In this document: piece after piece, positions 1 to 11,259 of the stretch
Layout: each line of letters starts with the position of its first letter
How positions within the stretch are numbered: position 1 is the first letter of the stretch
Assembly: GCA_026636295.1 (NCBI GenBank)
Contig: CP089462.1
Location: 372,001-436,000, forward strand
DNA from: Medakamo hakoo
Taxonomy: Eukaryota > Chlorophyta > Trebouxiophyceae > Coccomyxaceae
Direction of reading: 5' to 3'
DNA length: 64,000 nt
The notes under the pieces: generated by a model
The model's input: only the letters and a program-made list of their open reading frames with translations
Told to the model about the DNA's origin: nothing
The model's database searches: none
Position numbers and translations under genes: made by a program

Positions 1-73
1 CTCCGCCAGGTTTCTGCGCCCACCCAGGGACAGGCACGCCCACACCAAAACCAGCCACACGAAAAGGACTCAC

Positions 74-250
74 CGCCATGAACGCCCGGCCGCGCAGGCG
101 CAGGTCGGCAAGCGCGTCCTTGCCCCCCGGCCCGCCGCCGTTGGGCGAGGCGGCCGCGCGGACGGTGAGGGCGGCGCCTCGCCGCGGCGCGGCAGCTCGC
201 CGGGCTAGCACAGCGGCGGGGCGCGTGATGGTGGCGGGAGCGGCTGCCAT
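74..250 (-). CDS. First exon of a plastid-targeted protein (5' partial)
   Basis: The minus strand reads from an ATG at 250 through 59 codons to a GTGAGT donor at 73-68, and the rest of the gene lies beyond the left edge of the window. The peptide begins MAAAPATITRPAAV and is rich in Ala, Arg, Ser and Thr with almost no acidic residues in its first 35 positions. It contains LTVRAAA, which looks like a plastid transit-peptide cleavage region. The first residues of the mature part are KDALADLRLRGRAFMA. I do not recognise the family from so little sequence. The call rests on composition and on a consensus donor in frame. The unusual proximity to the end of the UBP12 homolog (313 bp) fits the local density. 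Confidence 0.55.
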
Positions 251-563
251 CACGAAAAAAACTCGGGAAGCGGTGTGGAGGGAGCAAAAAAAAAAAAAAC
301 AAGAGTGCCGCCGAGGAACGTGCGCGGGCTTGCATCACACTCTCACCACCCACCCTCCACCCATGACGCCCCGACTGAACCCATCCGCTCTCACTCGCAC
401 GCGTTTGAGCGCGCTCCGGCTCTCCCCACCCGCCCGCATCACAGGCAAAACGCTCACTCTCTCCCGCTGTGTTTTTTTGGTGCCTTCCGGAGGGGGCTTG
501 TGCGCGCCGGCTCCCTCCCCACGACCACCCGCAGCCCCCCCACCCCCCTCCACACCCACCGGG
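251..563. other. Intergenic, tandem minus-strand genes
   Basis: This 313-bp stretch lies between the stop of the UBP12 homolog and the start of the next minus-strand gene. It must hold the 3' UTR of the first and the promoter and 5' UTR of the second. It contains a 13-A run near 286-298 and pyrimidine-rich patches. I see no conserved RNA or short ORF that I can support. Confidence 0.5.
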
Positions 564-3500
564 CTAGGCGTAAATCTTGACCGGCCGTTCCAGCGCCGAC
601 CCGCCACCGCTGCCGCCCCCGGCCCGCCGCCGCGGCCCGCGGTCCGCGTGCTCCAGGCCCAGGTACGTCGGCTCCGCCCCCTGGGCCGTGCCGCGGGCCT
701 GCTTGCCAAACCGGGCCGAGACGTCGTCGCCGTCCGCCAGCGGCTCCGGCGGGCGCAGGTGCGGCACGGTCGCAAACTTCCAGGCCTCCCACTCGGCGTC
801 GGGGACGGGAGCGCGCAGCCGGGCCCGGATGCGGGGTTTGATGTCGGCCAGCGTCTCGCCGTCGTCGACGCGTACGAAAAACGGGTCGCCGTGCGTCGTG
901 ACGGCGCCGGTGGAGGCGGGCGGGGGGGGCGACCCGCCGGCGGGGGCGGCGGGCGCGGCGGACGGCGCCACGGAAAAGTGGCAGACCATGACCATGCGGG
1001 CGGTCGGGGGCAAGGGCTCGACTTCGTCGCTCTCCACCGGCTCGGCTCGCAGCGTCCAGTAGGCGTCGTTGATGTCGGCGACGCGGTCGGCCGGGCTGAA
1101 CACCTTGAAGACGCGGTGGGAGAAGATCTCCAGGAGGCGGAGGGGCTTGCCGGCCGCGGCGGGGCCGATGGTGGCGGCCAGGGCGGCCAGGGCGTCGCCC
1201 ACGGTCGCCTCGCGCGGGACCCGCACGGTGTGCGTGCGCGCGTCGCCGCCCGGCGGCAGCCACTCCAGGCGCAGCGGCTTGAGCTGCTCCAGCGCGGGCA
1301 GCGGCATGTCCAGGACTTCGTAGTACAGGACGCCGTCCGGCCCGTCCGGGGAGCAGGCCGACCCGCCGCCCAGGGCGGCCGTGGGCGGGCCGTACCCGGC
1401 CGGGCCGAGCATGTCCGCCAAACAGCCCGCGCCGCCGTGGCGCATGGGCGTCGGCTTGGGCGCGCCCGTGTACGGGTTGTGGCCCGTCAGGCGGACGTGG
1501 TCGCCGTCCGGGGGCGGCGGCGCGGGCGGGGGCGGGGCGGCCGCGTCGGCGGCAGCCTTGCGGCCGCGGCCTTTCGACGGCGGCGGCGGCGGCGGCGCGC
1601 CCGCCCGGCGCTGGAGCGCGGCCGCGAGCGCGGCCGTGACCGCGCCGTACGAGTCGCCCTTGGCCAGCTCCAGCGTGACGGCCGACGGGTCGGGCACGCC
1701 GTCGTCACCCGCTTCCTCGCGCGGCGCGTCCAGGCGTTTGAAGGCGACGATGCGGCGGGCGGCAGCCCACTCGAAAAACGCGGGCGCGGCCGCAAACCGA
1801 CCAGCGGGCGGCGCGCCCGGCACGCCGTCGGGGGGAGGGCCGGACGCAGCCGGCGGGCACGCCGCCTCGGCCCCCTCCTCCCCCACCGCTTCTTGGACGA
1901 CCAGGATGTCGCCATGCTCCAGCTGGGCGCCGCCCGCCAGGGTCTGGGCCCGGTCGGGGCGGTCGACCATGACGGCCGGCTCAAACTTGACTTCCTCAAA
2001 CAGGGTGACGGGCGTGCCAGCTGGCAGGCCGGCCGCCGCCGCGGCGACCGGCTCCAGCTCGGCGATCGTGGCGTCGGCCCGCGCGAGGACGTGGCCGGCG
2101 AAGCGCAGCGTCCCCGCCGCCGGGTCGAAGCGTTTCAGGAAGAGGAGGATGCGGCCGTCCAGGGGCGACAGGGCCGCCTCGCCGGGGGGCGGCGTCTCCA
2201 CCCACACGTCGAGCGTGCCGGACGAGCCCGCGCCGCCGCCGCCGCGCCCGGCCCCGCCCGGCCCGGCCGCCTGGGCCGCCAGGGTGGCCAGCGTGGCCGC
2301 CTCGTCTTCCGGGCCGTCCAGCGGGCGGGCGGGGCGGTACGTCCCGTTTTGGCGGCGGGCCCACAGCCACCAGCGCTGGGCGGTCGGTGGCACGCCGGCG
2401 AGCGGGGGCTCGGACGCCAGCGCCACGGCGACCGGGTCGACCGCCGCGCCGGCGCCGGCGCCCGTCCCGGCCCGGTCGCCGTCGGCCGCGCCGGCGGGCG
2501 CGGCGGCGGCGGCGGCGGCGGCCGACCCGCCCGTGTCTTTGGGGGCCGTGGACGCCGCGGCCTCCCGCGCTTCGGCCAGCGTGGACGCCTTGCGCAGGCG
2601 CAGCGCGGGCACGTCCTCGTGGTCCACCAGGTCGAAGACGCGGCCGCGGTCGGCCGCCTGGCGGGCCATGTCGGCCGACCGGGCCAGGCGCACGGTCCGG
2701 TACAGGTGCGCCTCCTGCTTCTCGCGGCGGCGGCGCTCGCGCTCGGCCGCCTCGCGCACCAGGCGCGCGCGGACGTGGGCGGGGATGTCGGCTTCCACGG
2801 ACACGGGGCACATGATGGCCGGCCAGTCCGAGGCCCGGACGTAGACCAGCATGTACGCGTTGGCCGACCGCCCGGGCGCGCCAAGGATGCCCAGGCCGCC
2901 GCCGCCCAGCAGGCCGCCGCCGTTGCCGGCCTTGTCGCCCGCGCCGCCCGCGCCGAAATTGTCGTCGACCGCGCGGGCCGCGTCCTCCACCGTGACGCGC
3001 TCGTCGTCAAAGCGCAGCCAGCGCGAGCCGTCCGGGCGGGCAAAGGCGTAGTAGTGCCCGCCGTGCACGCCGCCGCTGTGGACGAGGACGGAGTGGAGCT
3101 TGTACGCGTTGCGCACGCCCGCGTCGGCGGAAGGGGCCAGGTACTTGCGCCCGCCGACGTCCAGGTCCAGGTCTTCGGGGAACTCGTACCGGTCGTTGAC
3201 CTTGACCATGGCGTCCCGGGCGTAGTCGTACTCGAACCGTTTCAGCTGGAGGACCAGGACGGGCGGCAGGTCCTCGAACAGGACGCCCTTCTCCGCGTCG
3301 ATGAGACCGTGCTCGTCGCTCTTGTACTGGTTGGGCCCCTCCAGCGTCTCCACGGCCGTGTACGCGTCGAAGGAGGCGTAGATGTCGGCGCAGCCCTTGA
3401 CGTCCAGCTGCAGGTCCATGAACGACTCGGTCCGGGTGGAGTTGACGGGCTGTGCCACGCCGCGCACAAAGCAGTGCGTGTGGCCCTCAAACAGCTTGGC

Positions 3501-5103
3501 AATGGTGCCCTCCACCCCCGTCCCCTTCATCTTGTCCTCCAGCTTTTCGCACAGCACGCGGTTGAGTTCCTGGACGTCGTGCTGGAGGAAGGCGTCGTAC
3601 GAGTCCCAGCCGAACGAGCGCGTCAGGTCCTTGGTCGGCGCGGGGCCCTCGCCCACCTGGAGGCGGTAGAACAGGGATTGGAGGGCGAGCGGGATGGAGG
3701 TGTGCGGGGCGTCGTCCTCGGACGTCGGCATGTGGTAGACGGCCTGTGTGGGTTGTGGGTGGGTGGGGGGCAGGGAGGGGTGGCGGTGGGCGTGAGTGTG
3801 GTGTGTGCCCGTGTCGTGGTCCCACGGGCCCGGGGTGCGCGCCTCCCACCCGCCCACCCCCACCCCCCTCCCATCCCGCCCTGGCCATGCCCACACACCT
3901 TGCGGAAGTAGTTCAAGTGGTACAGCGTCTGCAGCAGGCTGTTCATGTAGCACGTCGCCCCCTGGTTCTTCAGGCCCACGCAGCCCGTCGCCGCGCGGGA
4001 GTCGTACGGCAGCGCCTCGGGCGGCATCCCTGCCGCGTCGTCGACTTTGAGGGAGACACGCAGCGTCAGGCCTCCCGCCGCGTCCACGAAGCCGTCGGGC
4101 GCGGGGGCCAGGACCGTGTCCAGCTGGGCAAACTGGGTGAAGCCCCAGTCGATGGCGGCCGCCGTGAAGACGTGCTGGGCGTCCTTGGTGAGTGACCGCC
4201 CGTCCGGGTCGGTCGGGTGGACGAGTGTGAGTGCAAACGCGCACCGCCGGGCCCAGCCCTCGGGCAGGCCGTCGGCGTGGTCGGCCGCGTTCAGGTAGAC
4301 GGACAGGTAGTCGACCTTGTTGCCCTTGGGGAAGGCGAGGAGGTTCCTGTGTGTTGGGTGATGGGGGGGAGGGTGGGGGACGGGGCATGTGTGTGGGGAT
4401 GGAGGCGAGGTGGTGAGGGGTGGTTCGAATGGGGGGGGAGCGCGCTTTTTCTTTTGGCCGGTCGTCGAGCTCAATCCGTCCGTCCATCCAACTCACCAGG
4501 GGTACGTGCCGACAGTGAAGACGTCGGAGAAGCGCTTGACCTCGCCGTCGGCGGCGGCAAAGTCCGGGATGCGCCACTGACGGGGGCGGCGTGATGGGGG
4601 GGAGTGGGGGGTGAGAGATCGAGCGCGACGCACGGCCGGGGCCCGGAGGCACGACATCCAAAAACCAGCTCACCGTGAATTCGCCGGTCAGGGCCGCGCC
4701 TTCCTCCTCGACGGCCGCGGCGGCGGCGGGCTCTGTCGCGGGCGGCGTGCCAGCCGGGACTGTTTTTTGTTTTTTGGGGGAAGCGGGGCGGATGATGATG
4801 GGAGCGAGCGGCGCAAAGGGAAACAAAAAGACGGGGCGCGGAGGGGTTGGGACACGGTTTCTTGCTCCGACCGCCATCTCAGAGGGTCGTGCACACGCAT
4901 GTGCCATCGCGGACGGCACGGGCGGGCCGTTGAGTGTGGCCCGTCGGCGATGCCGGCGCCCCCTCACGCGCGCTCGCGCTGTCTCCCCATGCTCCTTCCT
5001 CCGCCCCTGTTCCCGTCCCCCCAGTCCCTCAAGAAATCACGCCCGCACCTTCCGCCTCCATTGGCTGGGGCTCCGAAGGCACGTCCACACCGTCAGCGTC
5101 CAT
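564..5103 (-). CDS. UBP12: Ubiquitin C-terminal hydrolase, UBP12/13-USP7 type
   Basis: Five exons (5103-5049, 4759-4674, 4576-4497, 4346-3899, 3743-564) join to 1,282 codons. The start peptide MDADGVDVPSEPQPMEAE resembles the plant UBP12 N-terminus. A MATH domain (about residues 48-175, WRIPDFAAADGEVKRFSDVF) is followed by the USP protease. The Cys box GLKNQGATCYMNS puts the nucleophile near residue 206, and the His box VHSGGVHGGHYYAF is near 455. The long C-terminal half holds the USP7-type ubiquitin-like repeats (LLEIFSHRVFKVF). The protein ends YLGLEHAD...KIYA*, close to the plant UBP12 tail. These nuclear or cytosolic enzymes remove ubiquitin from regulatory proteins. Alanine- and glycine-rich spacers make it longer than the roughly 1,120 residues of plant homologs. 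Family assignment is secure; UBP12 versus UBP13 has no meaning here. Confidence 0.93.
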
Positions 5104-5355
5104 GGCGTCCGCGGCGCCCGCCGAGTCGGACCGGTTGCGCCGCGACGATTTGCGAGCGTCGCCGGACGCCGGCGCGTCGGCGTCGGCCGGCGCGCGCCTC
5201 CGCGTGAGCCGCGTCTTTCCTGGCGTGCGGGGGCCCGGTGCGCGCGGCGGGGCGCGCCCGGGCTGCGTGCACGAAGGACCGGGAGGAGCGGGAGGCCGGC
5301 TCCCGCTGGGGGTGTCGCGGAACAAAGGAGAGTCTGTGAATGTGCGCGCGCAGCC

Positions 5356-7365
5356 TTACAGCCTTGCTCCCCGTCCCTCGCCGCGGCCGCCCTCCACGAC
5401 GCCGACGCCCGGCAGGCCCGCCCGCTTCAGCAGGCCGTCCAACGCCTCGCGCCCCTCGGGCCGCGCCTTCCCCTCCACACTGGGCTCCGCCTGGGCCAGC
5501 GCCCACAGCGCGGCTCGCCCGGGAGGCGGCGGCCGCGCCGGCCGCCTCCCTCCTCCTCCGCCCAACGCCGCGGCCCACACGCCCGCCAGCGCGTCGCCCG
5601 CCAGGCTCAGGGACAGGTGCGGGATCGTGCCGCCGCCAGCGCCGAGCGCGCGCACGTTGGCGACAGCCAGCCCGGCGATGGCGGGCGCGCCACCGGCGTC
5701 CAGGAAGGCGAGCGGGCCGCCCGACCCGCCCGCGGAGACGGGCGCGGACGACACCAGCAGCTCCGGCGGGTGGCGCCCGCCCGGGCTCAGCGACCGGGAG
5801 ACGACGCCCGCCGAGGCGAGGAGGCCTGCGCCGACGCGGGGGTGGAGGCGGGGCCACCCCAGGGCCGCGACGGGCGTGCCGGGCGGCGGCGGGGACGGCG
5901 GCGGCCGCGGCGCGGGCGGCGGCGGCCAGGGCGCCGCGCCCGCGGCGGCCGCGGCGGCCGGGCTGACGGCCAGCGCGGCCACGTCCAGGCCGGGCGCGTC
6001 GATGCCCACTCGGCGCGCGGGCAGCCAGGCGTGGCCGGCGGGCGCGGGCGGCGAGGCGCGGCGGCGGGCAGCACGAGGCACGGGCGCGAGGACATAGACG
6101 GCACGCCCGCCGCCGCGCGGCGCGCCCTCCTCCTCCTCCGGCGGCGGCAGCGCGTGCGCCGCCGTGAGGAAGACGCCCCGCCCGACGTGGACCGCGCTCG
6201 CCCAGGACTGACCCGGGACGAGGACCGCGGTCGTGGCGGGGGCGAGGGCGGCGATGGCGGGCGCCAGGGACGCGGCCGTGGGCGCGGGCACGGCCCAGCC
6301 CGACGTGGATGTACCGGCGGCCGACGGTGGTGGTGGGGGCGGGCGCGGCGGCGGGCCAGACCGCCGGACCGCCGCGCCCACCGCGTCCGCCAGCCCGGGC
6401 GTCAGGCGGAGCATGGTCACCAGCCCTTCCTCGCCGGACGACGACGACGACGACGAGACGAGCGGCGGGCCGAGGACGCCGGCCAGGCGCCCGCCCGCCA
6501 GGACGACGGGGCCGCCCTCCGTCCCGGCCAGGCACCGCGCGTCCAACAGCGCCAAGGCCTCGCCCAGGGTTGCCGAGACAATTCCGGACAGGGCGCAGCC
6601 GGCAAAGTGGGTGGGAGACAGCGGGCCGAGCGGGGCGCCCGCCGCGGACACGGGCGCGCCGAGGGGCAGGGCCGCGGCCGCGGACGCCGCCCCCGCCCAG
6701 GCGGACGCCACGGCCGCGGCCGTCCCCGCCGGCAGCGGGCCGTGCCCGACCAGGATGGCGAGCAGGCCTGCGCTCGCACTCCCACTCGCCGCGGGCACCC
6801 ACCCCGCCGCGGCGAGGGGGGTGAGGGCCAGGGCGACGCCGGGCGCGGCCACGATGGCGAGCGGCGACGCGGGCCGCGCCGCCGGGCGCTCGCCGCCACC
6901 CTCCACCGAAAACGACCATGCCGCGCCGGGGAGGATGTCGGCGGGCGCGACGGGCCCTTCTGGCGACGACCGCCTGGCCTGTGTCAGGAAGGGCAGGACG
7001 AGCGAGGCGGGGACGAGGACGGCGGCCGTGGGCGACGGCAGGAGCGTGCCTGGATGGGAGAGGGGGAAGGTTGGGATGGTGTGAGGCGCGCGCGTGCCCG
7101 AGGATCACACCGCGCGGCCGGCCACCGCACCTCGACATAGCTTTCGATTGGACGAAGGTTTGGATGGAGTGAGGCGCGCGCGTGCCCGGAAAAAAAAAAA
7201 AGAAATGGGTCGTCGCCCTCGCAGCTTTCTCCCCCGCCCCGCACCTGAACAGCCCAGGGTTGTCACGCCATCTCGGGACAGACAGGCACGAGCCTGAGCG
7301 GCCTTGACGCCCAGGGCGTCCGGGCCGCGCGCTTCGGCGTAGGCGGCGAGCGCGACGGCCTGCAT
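5356..7365 (-). CDS. DEG15: Peroxisomal processing protease DEG15/TYSND1
   Basis: Two exons (7365-7245, 7049-5356) give 604 residues. The N-terminus YAEARGPDALGVKAAQ...GCSGTLLP matches the plant DEG15 start (VEGPDPKGLK...SASGILLP). The trypsin-like triad is visible: His in GRGVFLTAAHAL, Asp in GIDAPGLDVAAL and Ser in VSAGGSGGPLAF. The last residues are ARL, a peroxisomal PTS1 tripeptide. DEG15 removes PTS2 presequences from proteins imported into peroxisomes and glyoxysomes, and animal TYSND1 does the same. The Ser context is GGSGGP rather than the usual GN/DSGGP. Proline- and alanine-rich loops interrupt the domain. The start was chosen because it gives the conserved first motif and a phase-matched intron. 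The fold, the family-specific N-terminus and the targeting signal agree. Confidence 0.88.
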
Positions 7366-7674
7366 GCGTTGTTTTTAGGCCGTGTGCGCAGGCCCCGGCG
7401 CCAACCATCCCCACCCCGCACAAAAAAAACGACAGCGGATACGTTTCGCTTACAATATCTCTAGAAAAAAAATACTATTTCATAGGTGAGGGACCGGCTC
7501 AGCGTGCGATACAAGGCATCAGTCAACGGGTTCCCAAACAGACGAATTCAAAGGGCGGAGGTTTGGTCGGGGGCTGCGCAGCTGGCCCGAGACCATCCAC
7601 CCGCCCAGCGCCACCCAAAAAAATACATAAGCGGCGGCGGGGAGGGGTGTGTCCGCGGGGGGGACGCCGTCGCT
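7366..7674. promoter_or_regulatory. Intergenic with an AT-rich patch upstream of DEG15
   Basis: The interval lies between the stop of the GAF-like gene and the DEG15 start, both on the minus strand. Positions about 7430-7500 are strikingly AT-rich for this genome (cgcttacaatatctctag and an A8 run). They sit 65-135 bp upstream of the DEG15 ATG, where a core promoter would be expected. No precise TATA box or RNA gene could be assigned. Confidence 0.35.
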
Positions 7675-9626
7675 CTACCCTCCATCCTCGCCCAGGCGAC
7701 CACCGCCACCGCGCCCGCGCCCCAGGCGGGCGGCGTGGTACGCGTCCCGGCGCCACTCGTCGAGCACCGCGGCCGCGGCGAGCGGGGCGAGGCCGCCGAG
7801 CGCGGCGATCGACGCCGCGTCGCGGGGCGCGCCCGACGCCGCGGCGGCCGTGCCCGCCGCCAGCGCGGTCGCGAGCGCGTGTTGGCCGACCAGCGTCGCA
7901 AAGCGGGCGGGCACCAGCAGCGCCCACGCGGCCAGCCAGGCGCACGCGCAACGAACGGCCGCGCCGGGCGCGGGCGGGCCGGCGCCGCCGCCGCCACCCT
8001 GGGCGGCGACGCCCGCGGCGAGGGCCAACAGGCCGACGGCGGCACGAGGGGTGGCGGCCAAGGCGTCGCGCCGGGACGCGTACCAGGCGCTGGCGGACCC
8101 GGGCGGCGACGCGGCGCCCGCCCACGCGCGCAGGCAGGCCAGGAGGGCGGCCGGCAGCAGGGGGAGCGCGGCCGCCGCGCCGGCCGCGGCGCCGCCCGTC
8201 GCCGAGCAGTGCACCGCCCACCAGGCCCCGCCCGCCGCCAACAGCCCCAGGCGCGGCCCGTCCCACCGGGCACGCGCCCGGGCGGCGGCCGCGTCGTAAC
8301 CGCCGTCGGTCGGTGGAGGGCGGGGGGCGGGCGGCGCACCCCAACGCTGTTGCTGCTGCTGCTGCTGCTGCTGCTTTGCAACGGCCGCGGCCGCCACGGC
8401 CGCAGCCACGGCCGCCGCCCGGGACGACGCAAACGGCTCGGTCGCCGCCGCAGCGTCTTCATCGCTGCCGCTGCCGGACGCGGACAGGCTGTTTCCATCG
8501 GCGTCGTAGCCCGCGGCGGCCAGGCGCGCGGCCGCGGCGCGCAGGGCGCTCGTGGCGGCGGGCGGCGGGCCGTCGTCGTCGGGAGGCGCGCCTCCGCCCG
8601 CCCGCGCCAGGTCGGCTTCCACGCGGGCCAGGGCCAGGCAAGGACCCAGGGCGGCGGCCAAAGCGACCAGGCCGTCCGCGGCCGGGTAGGACGGCGGCCG
8701 GGCGGCGCCCGTGCCGCCGCCGACCTCGCTGCAGCCGGCGGGCCGGCCGCTGCCGCTCGTCCCGGTGCTGGACGTGCTCAGGCTGCGCGGCGCCGCGGGG
8801 CGGCCGGGCACGCGTCCCCGGTCGGCGTCCGCGGGCCAGGCGGCGAGCGTGACGGCGCCCAGGACGCCGCCCCGGGCTTCCAGCGGGGCGGTCGTCAGGG
8901 TCAGGCTGGCAGGGTCCGGGCGGCTGCAGCGGGAGGAGGCGGACGGGGCGTGTGCGGCCTCGACTTCCGCCCGCACAGCCGCCCAGTCCGCAAAGACGGC
9001 AGGCGAACTGTTGAGTGGGGTGAGTGGGGGTGAGCGTGGGGGGACGGAGTGTCAGCGGGGAGGGCGTTGCCTGGAATGGAAAGATGACGGACGCAACGCG
9101 CCGGGTTTTGTTGGCCGAGCGACGAGCAGCGAAAAAAAACGCAAAGCCGCGCGCACCTGCTGCAACCGCTTCCGGACCTCAGCGGTTCAGCGGTTTGAAA
9201 GCAAAGATATGCAGCCGTCCCAGGACCGGCGCGGGCGGTCGGGCGGGGCGGGGAAGGCGGGGTTTGAGGGCGGCAGAGCGGCGTCGGCGCGGTCTGCGCG
9301 GCGCCCGCGCGGACGACGGGAAAAATGAGGAGCGCCGCTCCGTCTCGTGTGGCCAGGGCGACGCTGTTGGTGTGGGTAGGAGGCAACGTCAGTCCGCATC
9401 TAGCTTGGGCGCAGGGCAGCGGGAGAGCGGTGGGCGAGGTGCGTGGCGGGCCGCCCGACAGGGGGCGCCCGAGGCAGCATGCGGACCCCAAGCACAAAAA
9501 GCACCTTAACGCCGCCGTCCCCGGCAGCGCGCTCCGCAGCCGGTCGACAAAATCGGCTGCCAACGGCCTGCCGTCTATGAGGGCCGCGGCCAGGTCGCCG
9601 GCCAGGGCGGCCGGCGACGACCCCAT
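7675..9626 (-). CDS. Uncharacterised multipass membrane protein with GAF-like N-terminus
   Basis: An ATG at 9626 and two exons (9626-9157, 9007-7675) give an open frame of 600 codons. A further in-frame intron is possible inside the first exon (donor at about 9504, acceptor near 9367), which would join AAL to SVALATRDGAALL. The N-terminal half has alternating strands such as GVLGAVTLAAWP that look like a GAF sensor domain; this is inference from pattern only. Residues after about 300 contain a nine-Gln run and then four or five hydrophobic helices (for example LGLLAAGGAWWAVHC and CAWLAAWALLVPARFATLV). I do not recognise the family. The minus-strand frame is preferred over competing shadows because its introns are phase-matched and it carries coherent transmembrane segments. 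Confidence 0.6.
8347..8373 (-). repeat. CAG repeat encoding nine glutamines
   Basis: Nine tandem CTG triplets on the plus strand encode a Gln run on the minus strand in the GAF-like membrane protein. The run lies in a charged, Ala-rich spacer before the first hydrophobic helix and is likely variable in length. Confidence 0.85.
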
Positions 9627-9948
9627 GGTGAGAGAGGAGAGAGGGCGGGGAGGCTCTCTCTGTCTCTATTGGCCTATAGAGTGTGGAAGCGCGTCTCTGA
9701 CGCACGACCCCCCCCACCCCCACCCCACCCACCCACCTCTCCTCATGAGGACAACAACAGGCAAACATTGGTTTTTACACACACGCCGCGGGCCGCGGCA
9801 CGGCACGGATCACGCCCGGCCCCACGCGAGCGCAAAAGTGGGAGGGCAGAAGCGCATGTTTCCATGCATGTCTCTCCCCTCTCCCCACTCAGGCAAAAAC
9901 TCTCTCACCCTCCCGCTTTGTGCTGCCGGTTCTGGCGGCGGCAGCGCG
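9627..9948. other. Intergenic, tandem minus-strand genes
   Basis: This is the promoter side of the GAF-like gene and the 3' flank of the small secreted protein gene. It has a C-rich tract at 9709-9740 and no ORF or RNA that I can support. Confidence 0.45.
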
Positions 9949-11131
9949 TCACGCCGTCGCCTTGCACAGCTTCAGCTCCGCGATCTGGAAGCCGACGCCG
10001 TAGGCGTTGCCGTTGGCGTAGCCGATGGTCAGCGCGGAAATGGAGCAGCAGCCGGCGCCGGCGAGGTTGACGGCCGCGCCGGCCGACGCAGGGATGGTGC
10101 CGTTGCACTTTTGTTGGCCGTACGCATTGACGCCCCGGAACGTCAGGGCGCCGCCCGGGTTGGAGATCCAGACGGACTTGTAGTTGCGCAGGACCGTGTT
10201 GGAGGTGATGGTGACGGTCGGCGTGGGGCCCTTGTACGACGCGACGGCCGTGTGGCCGGCCGCGTTGACGCCCGACCCGACGGGGTAGCACGGGTCGCCG
10301 GGCGCCGTCGTGACGTTGGTGAAGCAGATGCGGGACGTGGTGCGCACGAAGGAGAAGATGGGGCGGGGCAGGAAGGAGAAGCCGGAGCGCGTGTTGTTCC
10401 AGGCCTGGCCGGAAGTGTTCCAGGCTGGGTGGTTGGGTGGGTGGGTGCAGAGGGTGGGGTGCACGCTGTGAGTGGGAGGCCCGCCTCCGTCCCGCCCACC
10501 CCCCCGTCGCACCCTCTCCCCCCCTGCCCCCCCCCCACACACGGACTCACTCGACGCGTTGGTGTTGAGGCCGTCGAACGAGACGACCGTCTCGCCGTTG
10601 CAGTTGAGGAGGCAGGTGATGTTTGGGTTTTTCTTGGCCAGGTCCGGCACCAGGCTCTCGGCCTCCGCGCCCGGCGCCGAGACGGCCGGCTCGTCGTCCG
10701 CGGCGGACCACGACTCCTCCGCCTTGACGATGGCCTCCAGGTTCGCGTCCGGGTTGTCCTTCAGGAACGACGTCGACCGCAGGCCGCCCTCGTAGTCGGC
10801 GTCGTAGTTGATGGAGCGCGGGCGCTGCGGGGTGGGCAGCGTGGCCGTCGCCCCGTCGGCGGCGGCCTGTGTGAGTGTGGGCGTTGTTTTGGGGCGTGGG
10901 AAGAGAGGGGAGAGGGGCGGGTTGTGAGTGCGGAAGCCGCCAGCGTCGTGGAGAGAGGGAGGGGTGTGGGATTTGAAAAATTCGAGCGGACGGCAAACGC
11001 CGCGCCGTCGCGCGAGCAAAGACGCCGCCGCGCGCCGCCTTCCGGCCCTTGACACACCCACAACTCACCGCCCCGGAGACCGTGAAGACGTCTGCGACGA
11101 TGGACGCGACGGCGAGCGTCACGAAACGCAT
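9949..11131 (-). CDS. Small secreted glycoprotein-like protein, family unknown
   Basis: Three exons (11131-11069, 10866-10551, 10424-9949) make 284 codons, with phases that match. The first exon is a signal peptide (MRFVTLAVASIVADVFTVSGA). The rest is a Cys- and Asn-rich extracellular-looking domain with several N-glycosylation sequons (NIT, NAS, NTS, NNT, NVT, NGT). Cys pairs sit in ITCLLNCNG and AGCCSIS. The C-terminal half is rich in Gly, Asn and Thr (NTVLRNYKSVWISNPGGAL), suggesting a beta-sandwich. It does not match pherophorin, expansin or lectin motifs that I know. A role in the cell wall or extracellular matrix is inference from secretion alone. Confidence 0.7.
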
Positions 11132-11259
11132 CGTGGTAGGCGGAGGCGGGAAAAAAGAAGAAGCGCGAGATGTTTTGAAAGACGGCAGTGAGACAGATAC
11201 AGGCACACACAAAAAAACCAACACACACACACACCACACACACCCGCTCGCCCCCCCCC

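Noticed and set aside
78-3911. A 1,277-codon plus-strand open frame
   Set aside because: It is antisense to the UBP12 homolog, has Arg/Gly-rich composition without domains and crosses that gene's introns. In high-GC DNA such shadow frames are expected.
4415-4440. ggttcgaatggg in UBP12 intron 3 resembling a tRNA B box
   Set aside because: The flanks do not form a T arm or acceptor stem, and it lies inside a well-defined intron.
7500-7600. Possible small RNA gene after the AT-rich island
   Set aside because: I could not draw a credible snRNA, snoRNA or tRNA fold; a promoter role is simpler.
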